Shown in pieces: positions 20,802 through 31,872 of a stretch of DNA of 64,000 bases. Both the position numbers and the translations under genes were made by a program. The notes under the pieces are model-generated. The model was given only the letters and a program-made list of their open reading frames with translations. It did not search any database and was not told the DNA's origin. This stretch comes from Lytechinus variegatus (taxonomy: Eukaryota; Echinodermata; Echinoidea; Temnopleuroida; Toxopneustidae): contig NC_054741.1 of the NCBI RefSeq assembly GCF_018143015.1, positions 63,090,697 through 63,154,696 of the forward strand, in the 5' to 3' direction. Position 1 is the stretch's first letter, and the number at the start of each line of letters is the position of its first letter.

Positions 20802-23800
20802 TTTATACTCCACCGCCCGGTGGGCCTGGAGGTGTGTTTGGTCTAGGTGTGTTTGACGGACCAGATGGAGGCATGGCTTGACGTATTCCTGGGTACGAAT
20901 ATCAACAAAAGGTACAAAAATATTAAAACTTTACAGGGGTTTTGCTGATTTGTACGGTTGCTTAATTTCTGCAGAAAAGTGCCCCCCAAAATGGACTCAT
21001 TTTTGTAAAGTACAAAAAGGTACTACTGTACGTGTGAAATAAAAAAGAATCGGAATTATCAATGACATGTCATCACACCGGACGACTTCTTTTTCTTCTT
21101 CTGAATTTCTAATCCACGTGTTGTCTACGCTGGCAGAGAAAATTATTATTATTTTGAAATGCCAGAATTTAAAATTCCTTATTCACGAGGTTATATCAAC
21201 ACTGACGAGAATGAAAATAAACAATACTCAAAGGAGAATGAAACATTTGGAACAAGATAGCTTGTGTGAAAATCCAGGAAACAGATCAACGAAAGTTTGA
21301 GAAAAATCGGACAAATAATGAGATAGTTACGAGCATTTGAATATTGCGATCACTAATGCTATGGAGATCCTCCTATTGGCAATGCGACAAAGATGTGTGA
21401 TGTCACTTGTGAACAACTCTCCCCAAAACTTTAGTACATATTTCACTTTAAGTGCCTCTTTTATCACATCTATCAGTAGATCATGTGTTCTTTCTATAGG
21501 AGGACATTTAATACAGATTTTTTAAAGAATACATCATGGATAAAGAGTTTGTATCACCGTAAGAAAAAATAAAAATAGAAATTTTTAAGGTATTTTATAG
21601 TCCATCAAAGGGAAAGTTGGTCACATGTGACATCACACATCCTTGTCACATTGCCAATAGGAGGATCTCCATAGCATTAGTGATTGCAATATTCAAATGC
21701 TCATAACTTTCTCATTATTTGTCCGATTTTTTAAAACTTTCTTTGTTCTTTTTCTGTGATTTTTCTTTTTCGACATAAGCCTACTTGTTCCAGAAGTTTC
21801 ATTTCCCTTTAAGCAATAGATCACAAATTCCTTCTTAAAACGTATACGTTAGAAAAAAAGGATAATTTGTATGAAGGATGTTTTTTCCCAAAATAGAAGT
21901 CAAACTACAAAAAGTTATTTGAGATTTTTGCCATGGTTTTTAAAAACCTATAATGTAGTTTCTTTTAAAAACCTAGAAATTCCCGTTTTGAATTGCAAAC
22001 AAATAATAGTAAGATACGTAAGGGAAAATGCTAGCTAGTTAATAAAAGATGGTGTTATTATTATTTATGATGACGTTGTACTTCTGAATGCCCTGCAGTG
22101 TCGGCACGCTGCCCTGTATTGCACGAGGAGCGCACAGCCAGCGCGTTGAAATTGTACATTTTTTGGCCTTTTCTTTGTCATTCGCTAGATGACCGTCATC
22201 TTGAGAAATAATTTTGAAGAAACCCAGGTGTTGAACAACAATAAGAATATTTAAAGTCAAGTTGAAAACATATAGGCCGAAAGAAGAATATGCATTTGTA
22301 TGTGTGTGTGCGTCAGTCGGATCGGGCGTGTACGTACTTCCCGATGTTTGGAAGCAAGGACACATACACACCAAACCGAGGACGCCCTAGGTACGAGGAC
22401 TATAGCGTGAATTTCGTACTTAAAAACATGAAAAATGGGTTAACTTCGACCACACTTTTATAGAGTGCCAGTTGTCGACTCATTTACCAATCAAAATTAT
22501 TCTTATCCTGCTGGAAACAGCTGTCCAAAATCATTGAGACTTGCATTATAATTGCCACGGATATAGAAGAATATTATGAAGCCCAACATTCCATAGAAGT
22601 GTTTAATTATCAGAATAGCATCCAATGATTAGACCTCTATTCGCAACCTCGGTTGTATAGGAAATGACCATGACTTCTGGCATAGAGACGTATATGTGCA
22701 ATAATATCCGATTTTAACTCATCGACATCAAATGGTCAAGGGTGACTTTAATTTTCTATGGCTTCATCGCACAAACCCCTATTTTTTCAGATCATCTTAT
22801 CATATAATGATTTTCAAAATGTTATTCGCTATATTATGACAACCAAGGTTTTAAATAAGTTACAACAACGTGAGAAAATAAACTGGAATGAAATATCTAG
22901 GGGTGTAAACCCTTACACTTATATTGCTACAATGCTTCCTATGCCTAAAACTATGATACCTGTCACACATAAACTGTATGGCATATATTATGCAATGTCT
23001 GCTGCCGTTTGGTTGCAACACCTAAACAAAAAAAAGGAAATGCAGTTATGGCACTTACGTTCGCAAAGGTCAACAGTTCTTCCAAGATTGCATATATGCT
23101 CAAAGGCAGCGCAAGGGTCACGTAATTGGACGACATCGGCGCCGCTTGAGGAACACAATCTCATGTCCCTCGCCATCCTGAACAGTGTTAGCATGTATCT
23201 ATCGCGGTTCCAGTCCCTGTCCTTCTCATAGACTTCCTTTAGGACTTTCCAGTTGCAGAAACCATATCCCTCATCTATCTTCTCGTAGTTGTAATATGGA
23301 CAAATCCGCTTCAGACGGCCCATGGGATTGTACATCGGTCCTGAAAGGTTACAATAAGAAGTTATGAACATCAATTGCAACGAGTAATTCTAGAATCAAA
23401 CGTGTTAAAATACAAAGTCCGTAATCTCCATATCATAAAAGTTAATGAAAATGTAAAAACAAAACCTAATGGACGAGGCTAATATGAATTTACCGCGTTT
23501 AGGGGATATGGGATAAATTATTGCATTATTCTGATCTCTACTGATTAAAATGAGACACTGCCAAAGCATTCCTTGTTAATATTACGAGGCTGCACTCTAC
23601 AAGCTCCGCTTTTTAGCAGCCTCCTCCATTTCCAACCTGATATGTTATAATCTTGAATATAATTTTTGTACAGGTATACTTGAAATATGTTTTGTTATTT
23701 ATATGTCAAAATGTACAAAACAAACTGTAATTGTTGAAAATGAAAATAAACGAAATGAAATATGGGACAAGTACTGAGCGAGATGATCGATAGTTACCCC

Positions 23801-24267
23801 TTTCTTTCTTTATATCTTATACATATTTTTCTCCGCTCCCTTCTCGCTTTATTGTGGCGTGGGGGGGGGGAGGGCGGCCCCTCGAACACCATTAATCTTC
23901 ACGTGTGTCTTGTCAAAATCTTATACACTTGACTTCTGTTACAAAACTTACAGATCTGTATCAATGCGATTCACGTTACAATTCACGGTTACTCATGTAG
24001 AAATAGCTTGTTATGCGTTATTTTTTTTTCATTTTGTTGATTTGGAACAATAACGCATTACTCGGAGGATCCGTCACGAATGCGTAATCACAAGAAATTA
24101 GATAATGTATAGGTGTGAGTCAAGACGGGTGTGGATGGGGACAAGTTAGACTTGCCTGGAACATAACCGCCGTATCTACCTCCGTATCCCCCGTATATGC
24201 CATAAAATCCATATACTTGCGAAAAGCTGATCACAATAAAAAGACACGAGGTCAAAGTCTTCATATT
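20802..24267 (-). CDS. Gene A: small secreted six-cysteine protein
   Basis: Exons on the minus strand: 24156-24267, 23059-23340 and 20802-20887 (TAA 20802-20804). They join in phases 1 and 1 to give 158 residues from the in-frame Met of the first exon. The start MKTLTSCLFIVISFSQ is a signal peptide, followed by a Gly/Tyr linker (YGIYGGYGGRYGGY). The six-cysteine domain comes next, with PMYNPMGRL, WKVLKEVYEKDRD and FRMARDMRLC, then PCAAFEHIC and TVDLC. A Pro-rich tail ends PPGPPGGGV. The first intron shown uses a GC donor (CAG|GCAAGT). A separate 12-bp first coding exon, present in the other members, was not found; the AG before AATATG is a good acceptor, so one may exist upstream. The last intron (2.2 kb) holds a foldback element. 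Family unknown; secretion is inferred. Confidence 0.8.
21230..21811. mobile_element. Long foldback element (copy 1)
   Basis: The ends AAGGAGAATGAAACATTTGG and its imperfect complement at about 21790-21811 enclose arms of about 200 bp that are reverse complements. Each arm has CTATGGAGATCCTCCTATTG and GATGTGTGATGTCAC or their complements. It lies in the last intron of gene A. A second copy is at 46800-47345. No coding capacity. Confidence 0.75.
23590..23765 (+). mobile_element. 5'-truncated LINE 3' end
   Basis: ACAAGCTCCGCTTT and the terminal AAATAAACGAAATGAAAT match the 3' untranslated region of the LINE at 9400-13136 (12912 onward). A dead-on-arrival copy of the same or a close family, in an intron of gene A and antisense to it. 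Confidence 0.65.
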
Positions 24268-24509
24268 CTGAAATAGAAAAAAGAAGTAGAAATAGTTAAC
24301 TTAGATTGGTTATACAGAGCAATAATCATCTTATTTCTGTCTACTTCGGAAACAGGTCCAAAGTGATTATTTTATAGAATTCTTTGCTAAATGGGATTTA
24401 TTTACAGTTTACATTTTCAAGAAAGATATAAATCTCAAATATAGCAAATGTCTTGAAAATTGGCATATCTAATAACATTTGGGCAAGATCTTGCTTGCAT
24501 ATAGCAGTG

Positions 24510-24551
24510 ATAAATGTGTTCTTTTTGTTGTTGTTGTTGTTGTTGTTGTTA
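24510..24551. repeat. (TTG)n microsatellite
   Basis: A TTTTTG run followed by about eight TTG units, just upstream of gene A's first recognised exon. Confidence 0.9.
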
Positions 24552-24794
24552 AAGAGAATAGAAATGATTTGAGAGGGTTTTGTTAAAATATTGAAATATA
24601 AAACTGATACGTAATTGATATAACAGCTTTTGAGACAGAAGTATTTTACCCTACCCTATTACTATGATTATTGCAAAGTCTAGTTTTTGTTGAACACACG
24701 ATTCGGCAGGCATGCTATAAAGGGCTTTTCGACCCTGTTCTTTAGTATAGAGTTCTCCCTCCACGACACAAAACGGAGAACGTAGACAAGTGTA

Positions 24795-24950
24795 TTGTCG
24801 AATACCCTTCATGACAATGAACAACCAAGAAGTCTTTGTCGAAAATTGGTGAATCCAAAGAGTAGTTTCGTCCCAGACTCTGGATAAACGACATATTTGC
24901 ATTTCTTTGTCATCTCAGAAACTTCGGACGAAACTGTTCTTCCGGATCAT
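24795..24950. mobile_element. Foldback MITE, TTTGTCGAAAATTGG family (copy 2, partial)
   Basis: ATGACAATGAACAACC, TCTTTGTCGAAAATTGG and the hinge TGGATAAACGACATATTTGC are present in the family order. The second arm is displaced: TTTCCACAAAGACTTCTTGG appears at about 25102, after a LINE tail. Confidence 0.55.
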
Positions 24951-25098
24951 TTCCATTTATGCTATATATTATACTGTTTTTTCTGTTTTACGAAGTAAGA
25001 ATGCCCTTCTATAAAATTGTACTTGATTTGTATTGCTTTATTTTACTTTGTATTATGTTTTGAATGGAAATGAAATAAAAGAATTGAATTGAATCATT
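24950..25098 (+). mobile_element. LINE 3' tail fragment, (GAATT)n end
   Basis: CATTTCCATTTATGCT, ACGAAGTAAGAATGCCC and TTTTGAATGGAAATGAAATA, then (GAATT)n. The same sequence occurs inverted at 32213-32330. It splits a MITE copy, so it arrived after that MITE. Confidence 0.55.
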
Positions 25099-26584
25099 AA
25101 TTTTCCACAAAGACTTCTTGGCTGTCCTTTGTTATTTGGTATTTTCAATTTATTTCCTGTGATCTTGAATCCGCCGTGCGTCGCAGTGCGAGGCTCCCTA
25201 GTATGGATTTAGACCTGCGAAGCGATTCATGAAAGGACTTGTCAGGAGTCCCATTTCATCTGACTGTTACTATAGTAACAGTGCTTCTCAGCCAATCAAA
25301 ATCTAGGAAAGTGATCACATCAGACAAGCCTCCCCTGGTTTGAAATTGGCAAATGTAACTGAACGTCTTGACTAAGAACGTTGGTGAAAGTTTGTGATTC
25401 GAGTGGTTCAAATAAGAATAATCTTGAGTCAAAGCTTGAAGGGCAAGCCTAGCCCTACAAAACTGGTTTTCGATAAACAGAGGAAAATCAAGCAAGTGTA
25501 CTGCTGAAAATTGTCTTGTCACAAGAACAAGCGTTCAGTCGCATCATCGAAACTGAGTGATAAAATACTATTTGAATTAACGTCTTTGGTCGGTCTTGAG
25601 TCGGTTTCTGGGTGCGACAGCGGCATAATGCTTACGCGCTGTAAAAGGCCGGCAGGGAAAAAACTGGAAAATCAGCGAAAAGGTTCGGAAATCATCAAAA
25701 CTTACCGCAGCAGTGATTGTATCAAGATGTAGATTCACTACGAATTCAATTATTAAAAAGAGCTTTCCAGTCCAAAACCTTAAGACGTTAATACAACTAT
25801 TACCCAGAGTCGAATGGTGATCCCCACCGATCAATGGCATTTATACCAGTATACCATTCCACAAGGGGCGAAATATTATCCATTGGGCCTGTATTTGAGA
25901 AAGCCTCTCCACTTACTACAACGCCTGCTACCCGTGCTTGATCTGAACATTTCGGCTAACATGATTCCCAATATCTCACCCACGCCAGACTTATTTCATG
26001 AACTATTGACCGTTAAGAAACGGAAACAAAAAGGAAGTAGAATGCTATCCATATATTGTAATGCATGTATTAATCGGATTTTTATTAGAAACAGAGAAGG
26101 GACATACTTCAAGAAAACAAAGGAGTACACGGGGATACATTGGCGGAATGGTCAAAGGAAGAACATCGGACCACGACCTTTACCCGCTTTTGTAGCTGTG
26201 AGTTCATGATTACTTTCGACCAGGGACACCTGACGTTTATCTTTTATGGTTATACCACACGATGTTGTAATGGAATAATCTTTAACAAATGGTCGCATAC
26301 AAATTTGAATTAAAACTTAACTTTGAAGAAATTGTACATATTAGCATTAATTAATAAAAGCTGTAAATACCTGATGTTTATTTGTATGGTCATATTGGAC
26401 AATACAGTATGATGGTGCTAAAGATGGTCGAATAATTATAAATTTAAGTTTAAAGCATATCTTTTGTTTTGGTAAATCCACCCAAAAGTGCAAGTCATTA
26501 TTGCAATTCATTTCTAGATTATAACGCTGCAACGACGCAACAAAAACTAATGTGGACTTGGCTGCAACAACCCGCCACTGTCGG
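25099..26584. other. Upstream of gene A; unassigned ORFs
   Basis: Contains a piece of MITE with TGTTACTATAGTAACAGTGC (about 25262) and two ORFs, 25511-25732 and 25814-26209 (131 residues). Neither matches a family I know, has an obvious splice context or resembles the neighbours. They may be chance or transposon sequence. Confidence 0.3.
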
Positions 26585-26720
26585 GGAAAAGTCTTGACAC
26601 CGTGTCTGGAAACGTCGCGAGGTTCCCAGACAAGGTGGCCAGCAACCAGCAGTCTCTGTCCAATTCGGTGAATCAAACTGTAATGTCGTTCGTTACTCTG
26701 GACAAACGACATATCTTATG
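26585..26720 (-). mobile_element. Foldback MITE, TTTGTCGAAAATTGG family (copy 3, diverged)
   Basis: On the minus strand ATGTCGTTTGTCCAGAGT, then TTTGATTCACCGAATTGGAC and an AGAGACT arm keep the family order with many changes. The 121-residue minus ORF across it is this repeat. Confidence 0.4.
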
Positions 26721-27459
26721 ACCATCAGCAGTCCCGGTTCGCAAATATTTGACAAATAACTACATTATTAGCTGATCATCGTGATTTGACGGGCATTTTA
26801 AATAGATTTACTATGTTGTAGAATCCTTCCCCGTTGTAATTTTGAAAACCCGCATGACGTCTCAGCAACCGTAGTTTCTGAGACGTGGCAGATACCAATC
26901 ATTTGGCGAGATATGGACTTAAAGTATGTCAAACAGCCTCTGGGGAGCGTTTCATCAACAAGTTGTCAAGTCTGACAACTTTCCTCGATTGTGATTGGCC
27001 GAGAGGCAGTGTTACCATAGTAACTGTAGGATAAAACAGTACTTTTTCTTTCATTAAACGCTCCCCTGGTCTCCTAGTGGACTCCGCAACGTATCAGAGG
27101 TGTATTTGAAACTTTGCAAGGACACCGCGGAGTCGCTGTGAGTACTGATGATGGCCACTGCTCTTGATGCCATTAAATTTTTGGAGAGGGTCAGATTGTA
27201 CAGCATCATCGAATAATACTGGAGCCTTACACTCACAAAAAAACTGGAACGACCAACACATCAACATGTGTTTTTAATCATCCAACGCTTGAATAGTACC
27301 ATTAACTTGAAGTGACTAGAGAGAGTGTAATACTTTGGTATCGTGGTATCCTTGAAATTTAATCTGTTAATTAAGATAATTATAGCGTTTAAATATCTAC
27401 AACCCATTTGACTTAAAGACTGTCTATAACCCCTTCCCATGCCTACCATACATTCCGAG

Positions 27460-27745
27460 ATACCCCTGATAGCAGACACTGTCGTAATGACGTCATAAAC
27501 TGGTCGTAAACTGGTTATACTGGTCATAAGTCGTATGTAAGACGTCATTTTGACGACTTTGAACGGCAACTTTATATTTTACATTTTTGTATGACCAGAT
27601 TATGACGTGATTACGACGTCATTCACTGACCAATCTGCGACAAGTAATGTGCATTTTTATATGACAACATTATGACGTTATTATGACATTTATTTACCAA
27701 TCAACGACGAGGAAATTTACGTTTTCATATGACCACATTACCACA
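27460..27745. repeat. Degenerate tandem, TGACGTCAT/ATTATGACGT units
   Basis: About 75-bp loose units with TGACGTCATAA, GACGTCATTTTGACG, ATTATGACGTGATTACG, ATTATGACGTTATTATG and repeated TATGACCA blocks. The CRE-like TGACGTCA core appears more than once. May be an old MITE interior. Confidence 0.45.
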
Positions 27746-29235
27746 AATGTACAATTTTGTTTTCAAAGCGCATACTATTTTTTGCTATATTTTCAACCTT
27801 GCTATGTTAGCAAGGGTATTTTCTATTTAGAAAAGGAAACAAAAAGAAAATAAAGCAAAATAGTACAGAAAACAAAAAAAAGGGAAAGTATAATGTGAAT
27901 ATTTTCATTTTTAATATTCCAAGAAATTGTTTTGGCTAAAGAGAAAAGCTAAATCTATGTACGTTTATTCAATTGATACTATTGTTTCTAAAAAGTATTG
28001 ACATGTCTCATGACGCTGACCTTTATCTAGTTCATATTCTCATTATTTCTCCTTTTTTACTGCTCAAACTTACATGAATATTGTGTAGATTTTCAAACAC
28101 ATAGTTAGTTACACTGTTTGGTATTAACTGTATAAGCTTCAAGTTTGGAATTACAAGTCAGATGGAAAAAGTAGATTATAAAGATACATGAATATTTTAA
28201 ATCTTCAACTTCTGCATGTAAAATTACAGAGAATCAAATTTCGTAAAAATGGGAAGATGTGATGTAAATGCGCTAGACTTTCATGTGCCATCATTCACAA
28301 ACAATCTAAATATTAATATTTACTTCTGTGTCAAAAAGAAATAACGAACAAATTGTCTTTTTGCGTAAAACATCTTGGTCAGTTTCAAATTCTGAAAATT
28401 CAAACTCGATTTGGAATCGCAAGTCAGCCATCAATATTGTTTGCTTTGGTGAAAGAAATATTTAAATTACTCTCGCTGTTTAAATCGCAGTGCTTTTTGG
28501 GTTTTTTTTATTCAGAGGTCATATGCATATCGGAATGTGTTGCCATTTTTTTTATTTTGATACTTGGTTGTGAAGTCGTTCTAAAAGTCTACTCGGTCAA
28601 CTCTACTTAATATTTGACCGTCTAAAGATGCTTCTGGATGTTTTTCTGTCAAAATGCTCACACGTTTGTAGAAACAAGTTTAGATTTGAGATGTAAGTAT
28701 TGCATGGTATAAGAGTTGAAGGTAGTATGTGAACATTCTCAATTTTTTTTTATATTGATTGTCTGGCAGGGCATCACGGGATTGAAAATGAGACTTGCAC
28801 ATAATATCCATAGACTGATTTCCCGTTTCCTAAGACAAATTTCTCTAAAGATTGTGTTACTCACGACTTCATTCTTAGTCATCATGGTGTGTTTTAGGGG
28901 GATTAAGTCCTCTTTGAAAACCTATTGAGTAACGATGTATGAAACGATGGAATGAGCATTGATTTCACCATGGTTTATCAGAATTTACCACCCCCTCCCC
29001 AATTTGATTTCCTAATTAATATGTCGAGTCACCAATCTCCTCTTCCCGCATTCTACATTAAAGGGATACTCCGGGCTGAACAAAATTACAATTTAATAGA
29101 GAAAATGCTGAGAATATCAAAATGTGTTGACAAATAACTAGGTTATAGAATTTTCCATGTTTAGCAATATTTTGTGAATATGCACCTAGTCTTGAGTAGC
29201 CATTAGGAGTCATAATTATTTCGTTTGTCCATATA
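27746..29235. other. Intergenic, no feature seen
   Basis: AT-rich DNA between genes A and B. Short ORFs lack family resemblance and no paired splice sites fit the surrounding gene family. Confidence 0.45.
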
Positions 29236-30515
29236 CAGTGGCGTACAGAGAGTCACGGCACTAGGGGGGGGGGGCACCAGCAAAACAAATGAGTCACTTA
29301 CAGGGCGCGCGAAGCGCGTTCGATTGCCCGGTGGTCTGACCTAATAGAGACATTTTAAGGACTGCGCATTTAAACGGATATGTATCTCACTGACCAAATA
29401 ATGCAAGCGCGAAGCGCGAACTGATTTTTTTATATTCAGACCTAAAAAAAGGACATCTTAAGGATTATTTTTAAATAATGATACCTACCTGTCACACAAA
29501 ACAAACAAGGCGAGCGCGAGCTGAAATTTTCGTATATATCTACCTCAAACTGACATTTTAAGGACTATTTTGCAGGAATTCATGAAGTGAATATCACCAT
29601 ACATCTAAACACAACACTTTTTGTGGTCATTGTAATCATGAGCATGATACGCATGATATCTCACTTATCAAATATAGGGAGCGTGAAGCGCGGGCTGAAA
29701 ATTTTTGAAATTCAGACCTGAAGAGAGGCATTCTAAGGCTTGTTTGTAGAAATATACTGAGACCATTAGTATTTTACAAACCAAATGATACGACCACGAA
29801 GCGCGAGACCAGAAAAGGAACATAATGCGAACGTATGCACGGACTGGAAATATTTTATATTCAGAGGTTAAAAACCTTCAAATATCCTTCACGGATATGT
29901 ATCTCACTGACCAAATAATGCAAGCGCGAAGCGAACTGACCATTAGTATTTTACAAATCTCTTTAAAGTTAAACAGTCACTACATAAAACAATAATAACC
30001 CGAAGTGCGAGAAAATATATTTGGTATATATTGGGATGAAACGGGATTTTTTAGTTCAACATAATTGTATATCTCATTAAACAGACAATGCGAGTACCAG
30101 GAATGATAAACACATACATACCCTAAGCAAATTATGATTCATAAAGTTATAAAAAAATCTTACGTAATATTATATAAAATACAGAATTATATAGGATTCG
30201 TAAAGCGAATCTGGCTAAGCTAGTCTACCGATTCCGGTGCACACAGATTTTTGAGGAATTACTTCCTGCCGGTACCCATTTACCTCACCTTGCTGAAAAA
30301 AAACCCGCCATGGCTTGTAGTCGAACCTACGTCCTTCAGAAAGACGAGAGTCTTAACCACTAGACCACGACGCCCCCACAACGATACTATGACATAATAT
30401 GATGTAATACAATATAATTTATTCTGCCCACTACATTTCTCTTTCTTTTCCCCTCCCCCCCGTTCTGTTTGCCGGCCGCTGGGAGGGGGGGACGTGCCCC
30501 CGTAGTTACGCCACT
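29236..30515. mobile_element. 1.3-kb element with GTGGCGTA...TACGCCAC ends
   Basis: The left end CAGTGGCGTACAGAGAG and the right end GTAGTTACGCCACTC form short inverted ends next to G/C runs. The body is a degenerate array of GCGAAGCGCGA blocks spaced about 80-150 bp, with TATATTCAGACCT and ATTTTAAGGA companions. A tRNA-derived SINE sits inside at 30297-30376. Non-coding. Confidence 0.55.
30297..30376 (-). mobile_element. tRNA-derived SINE head
   Basis: The minus strand reads GGGGGCGTCGTGGTCTAGTG then GTTAAGACTCTCGTC and GTAGGTTCGACTACAAG. A and B boxes and much of a cloverleaf are visible, but the acceptor arm does not close. Read as a SINE, not a functional tRNA. Confidence 0.5.
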
Positions 30516-30516
30516 C

Positions 30517-31324
30517 TCCATATATGTGTGTATAATATTCTCCAAATTTGAATAAAAGTGGGGGATATGACATCATCAAATTGCACATTGAATATTCATG
30601 AAGACAGGCATATTCTTTAAAATGTCATGTCGTTATTCCTTGATCGATTTTGATGAATTTTCAATGTTTTATGTGTATGTATGATTTTTTCTCTGTTCAA
30701 ATCATGTTATTTACAGACAGGAGTACCATGTTCACAACCACTCACTTCTCCATTTCTGTTATTGGTAACCTATCATTTTATCATTATATCTGTAATTGCT
30801 CTCTCTCTCTCTCTCTCTTTCTCTTGCTCCCTCTTTCTCGCTACGTCACCCATGTCCATCACGCATCTTTTCTCCCACTGTCTCTCTCCCCCTCCCATCA
30901 CTCTTCCTTTCTTTCAAAATCTCCCCTGATCTCCTGTGCCCATTCATGTACAGTCCAACAGTGTAGGGACTTTTAACAGCACTTCGTGGATAACGCATTA
31001 TACAAGAAAAGAAACTGTCCAAAATATTTACATCACACTTTTTCAATTTATTGTATAAACAAAAAATAAAAAACTAAGACAGGAATAAAATCATTCTAAA
31101 CGTAAATTGTCCCTCATTTCCCTCAAAGGAGAATCTCTCAAGATTGAAAATAAGTAAGCTTGCTGTGGAAAGTGTTAAAGCTCTTTCATTAAAACACTAC
31201 GATGTCGATAATCTAACCTGGGTTTTAAATTTAAAAATCCAGTAAAAAGCGATGTGCATGAATGGCATGCAAGAATGTGTTTTCTTGGGGATGTAGAACA
31301 CATCCCATAGTTCATAAATTCAAT
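30517..31324. other. Intergenic with (CT)n run
   Basis: Holds an impure CT/TCTTTC-rich stretch at about 30797-30900 and AT-rich sequence. No exon seen. It may include the 3' end of gene B: TTTATT (an inverted AATAAA) lies near 31043. Confidence 0.4.
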
Positions 31325-31645
31325 GATAGGATGCTTTCGCCTCCACGACACACGACGGATTCAAGAACATAGTAAATGTATTGGAAATGGCCGTCAAATG
31401 ACAATGAACAGCTGCGAAGTCTTTGTTGACCATATTGGTGAATCGGAACAGCAGTTTCGTCCTAAGTCTTGGAGCTGACAAAAAATTGCAAATATGTCGT
31501 TTGTCCAGAATCTAGGACGAAACTGCCGTTTTGATATACACATTTTCGACAAAGACTTTTTGGTCATTCATTGTCATAACACGCATTTGGCAATAATTTT
31601 TATGTTCTTGAAAACGTCGTGCGTTGTGGAAACGAAAACTGCCTA
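31325..31645. mobile_element. Foldback MITE, TTTGTCGAAAATTGG family (copy 4, best preserved)
   Basis: The ends CTTTCGCCTCCACGACACAC and GTGCGTTGTGGAAACGAAAA are inverted. Arms carry ATGACAATGAACAGCTG, GAAGTCTTTGT and CAGTTTCGTCCTAAG on one side and GGACGAAACTGCC, TTTTCGACAAAGAC, CATTGTCAT on the other, around the hinge ATATGTCGTTTGTCCAGA. About 320 bp, downstream of gene B. Confidence 0.65.
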
Positions 31646-31872
31646 TTATTTGTAAGGGAATGCTACATCTGAACAATTTGCCACTATGTCAAGGTGTTAT
31701 TTCGTTTAATCCCATCATAATAATCCCTTCCATTTTCGTGAAGACCGCATTAACTACCTTGACTGTTCTGTGATCCTTTTCAACTGCATTAAAGCATGTC
31801 AGGGAATCGGACTTCAACATTTTCTACATGCATGATATTAAGTTGAACGTATGTGTATCTCCGACACGAGTT

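Noticed and set aside
22758-23380. Plus-strand ORF of 157 codons
   Set aside because: It is antisense to the gene A cysteine exon, whose splice sites and paralogs support the minus strand.
25814-26209. 131-codon ORF
   Set aside because: No domain, splice context or paralog. I cannot tell it from chance or transposon sequence.
30297-30376. Functional tRNA gene (also at 7195, 15182, 41745, 48845)
   Set aside because: A and B boxes are visible but the acceptor stems do not close. Better read as SINE heads.
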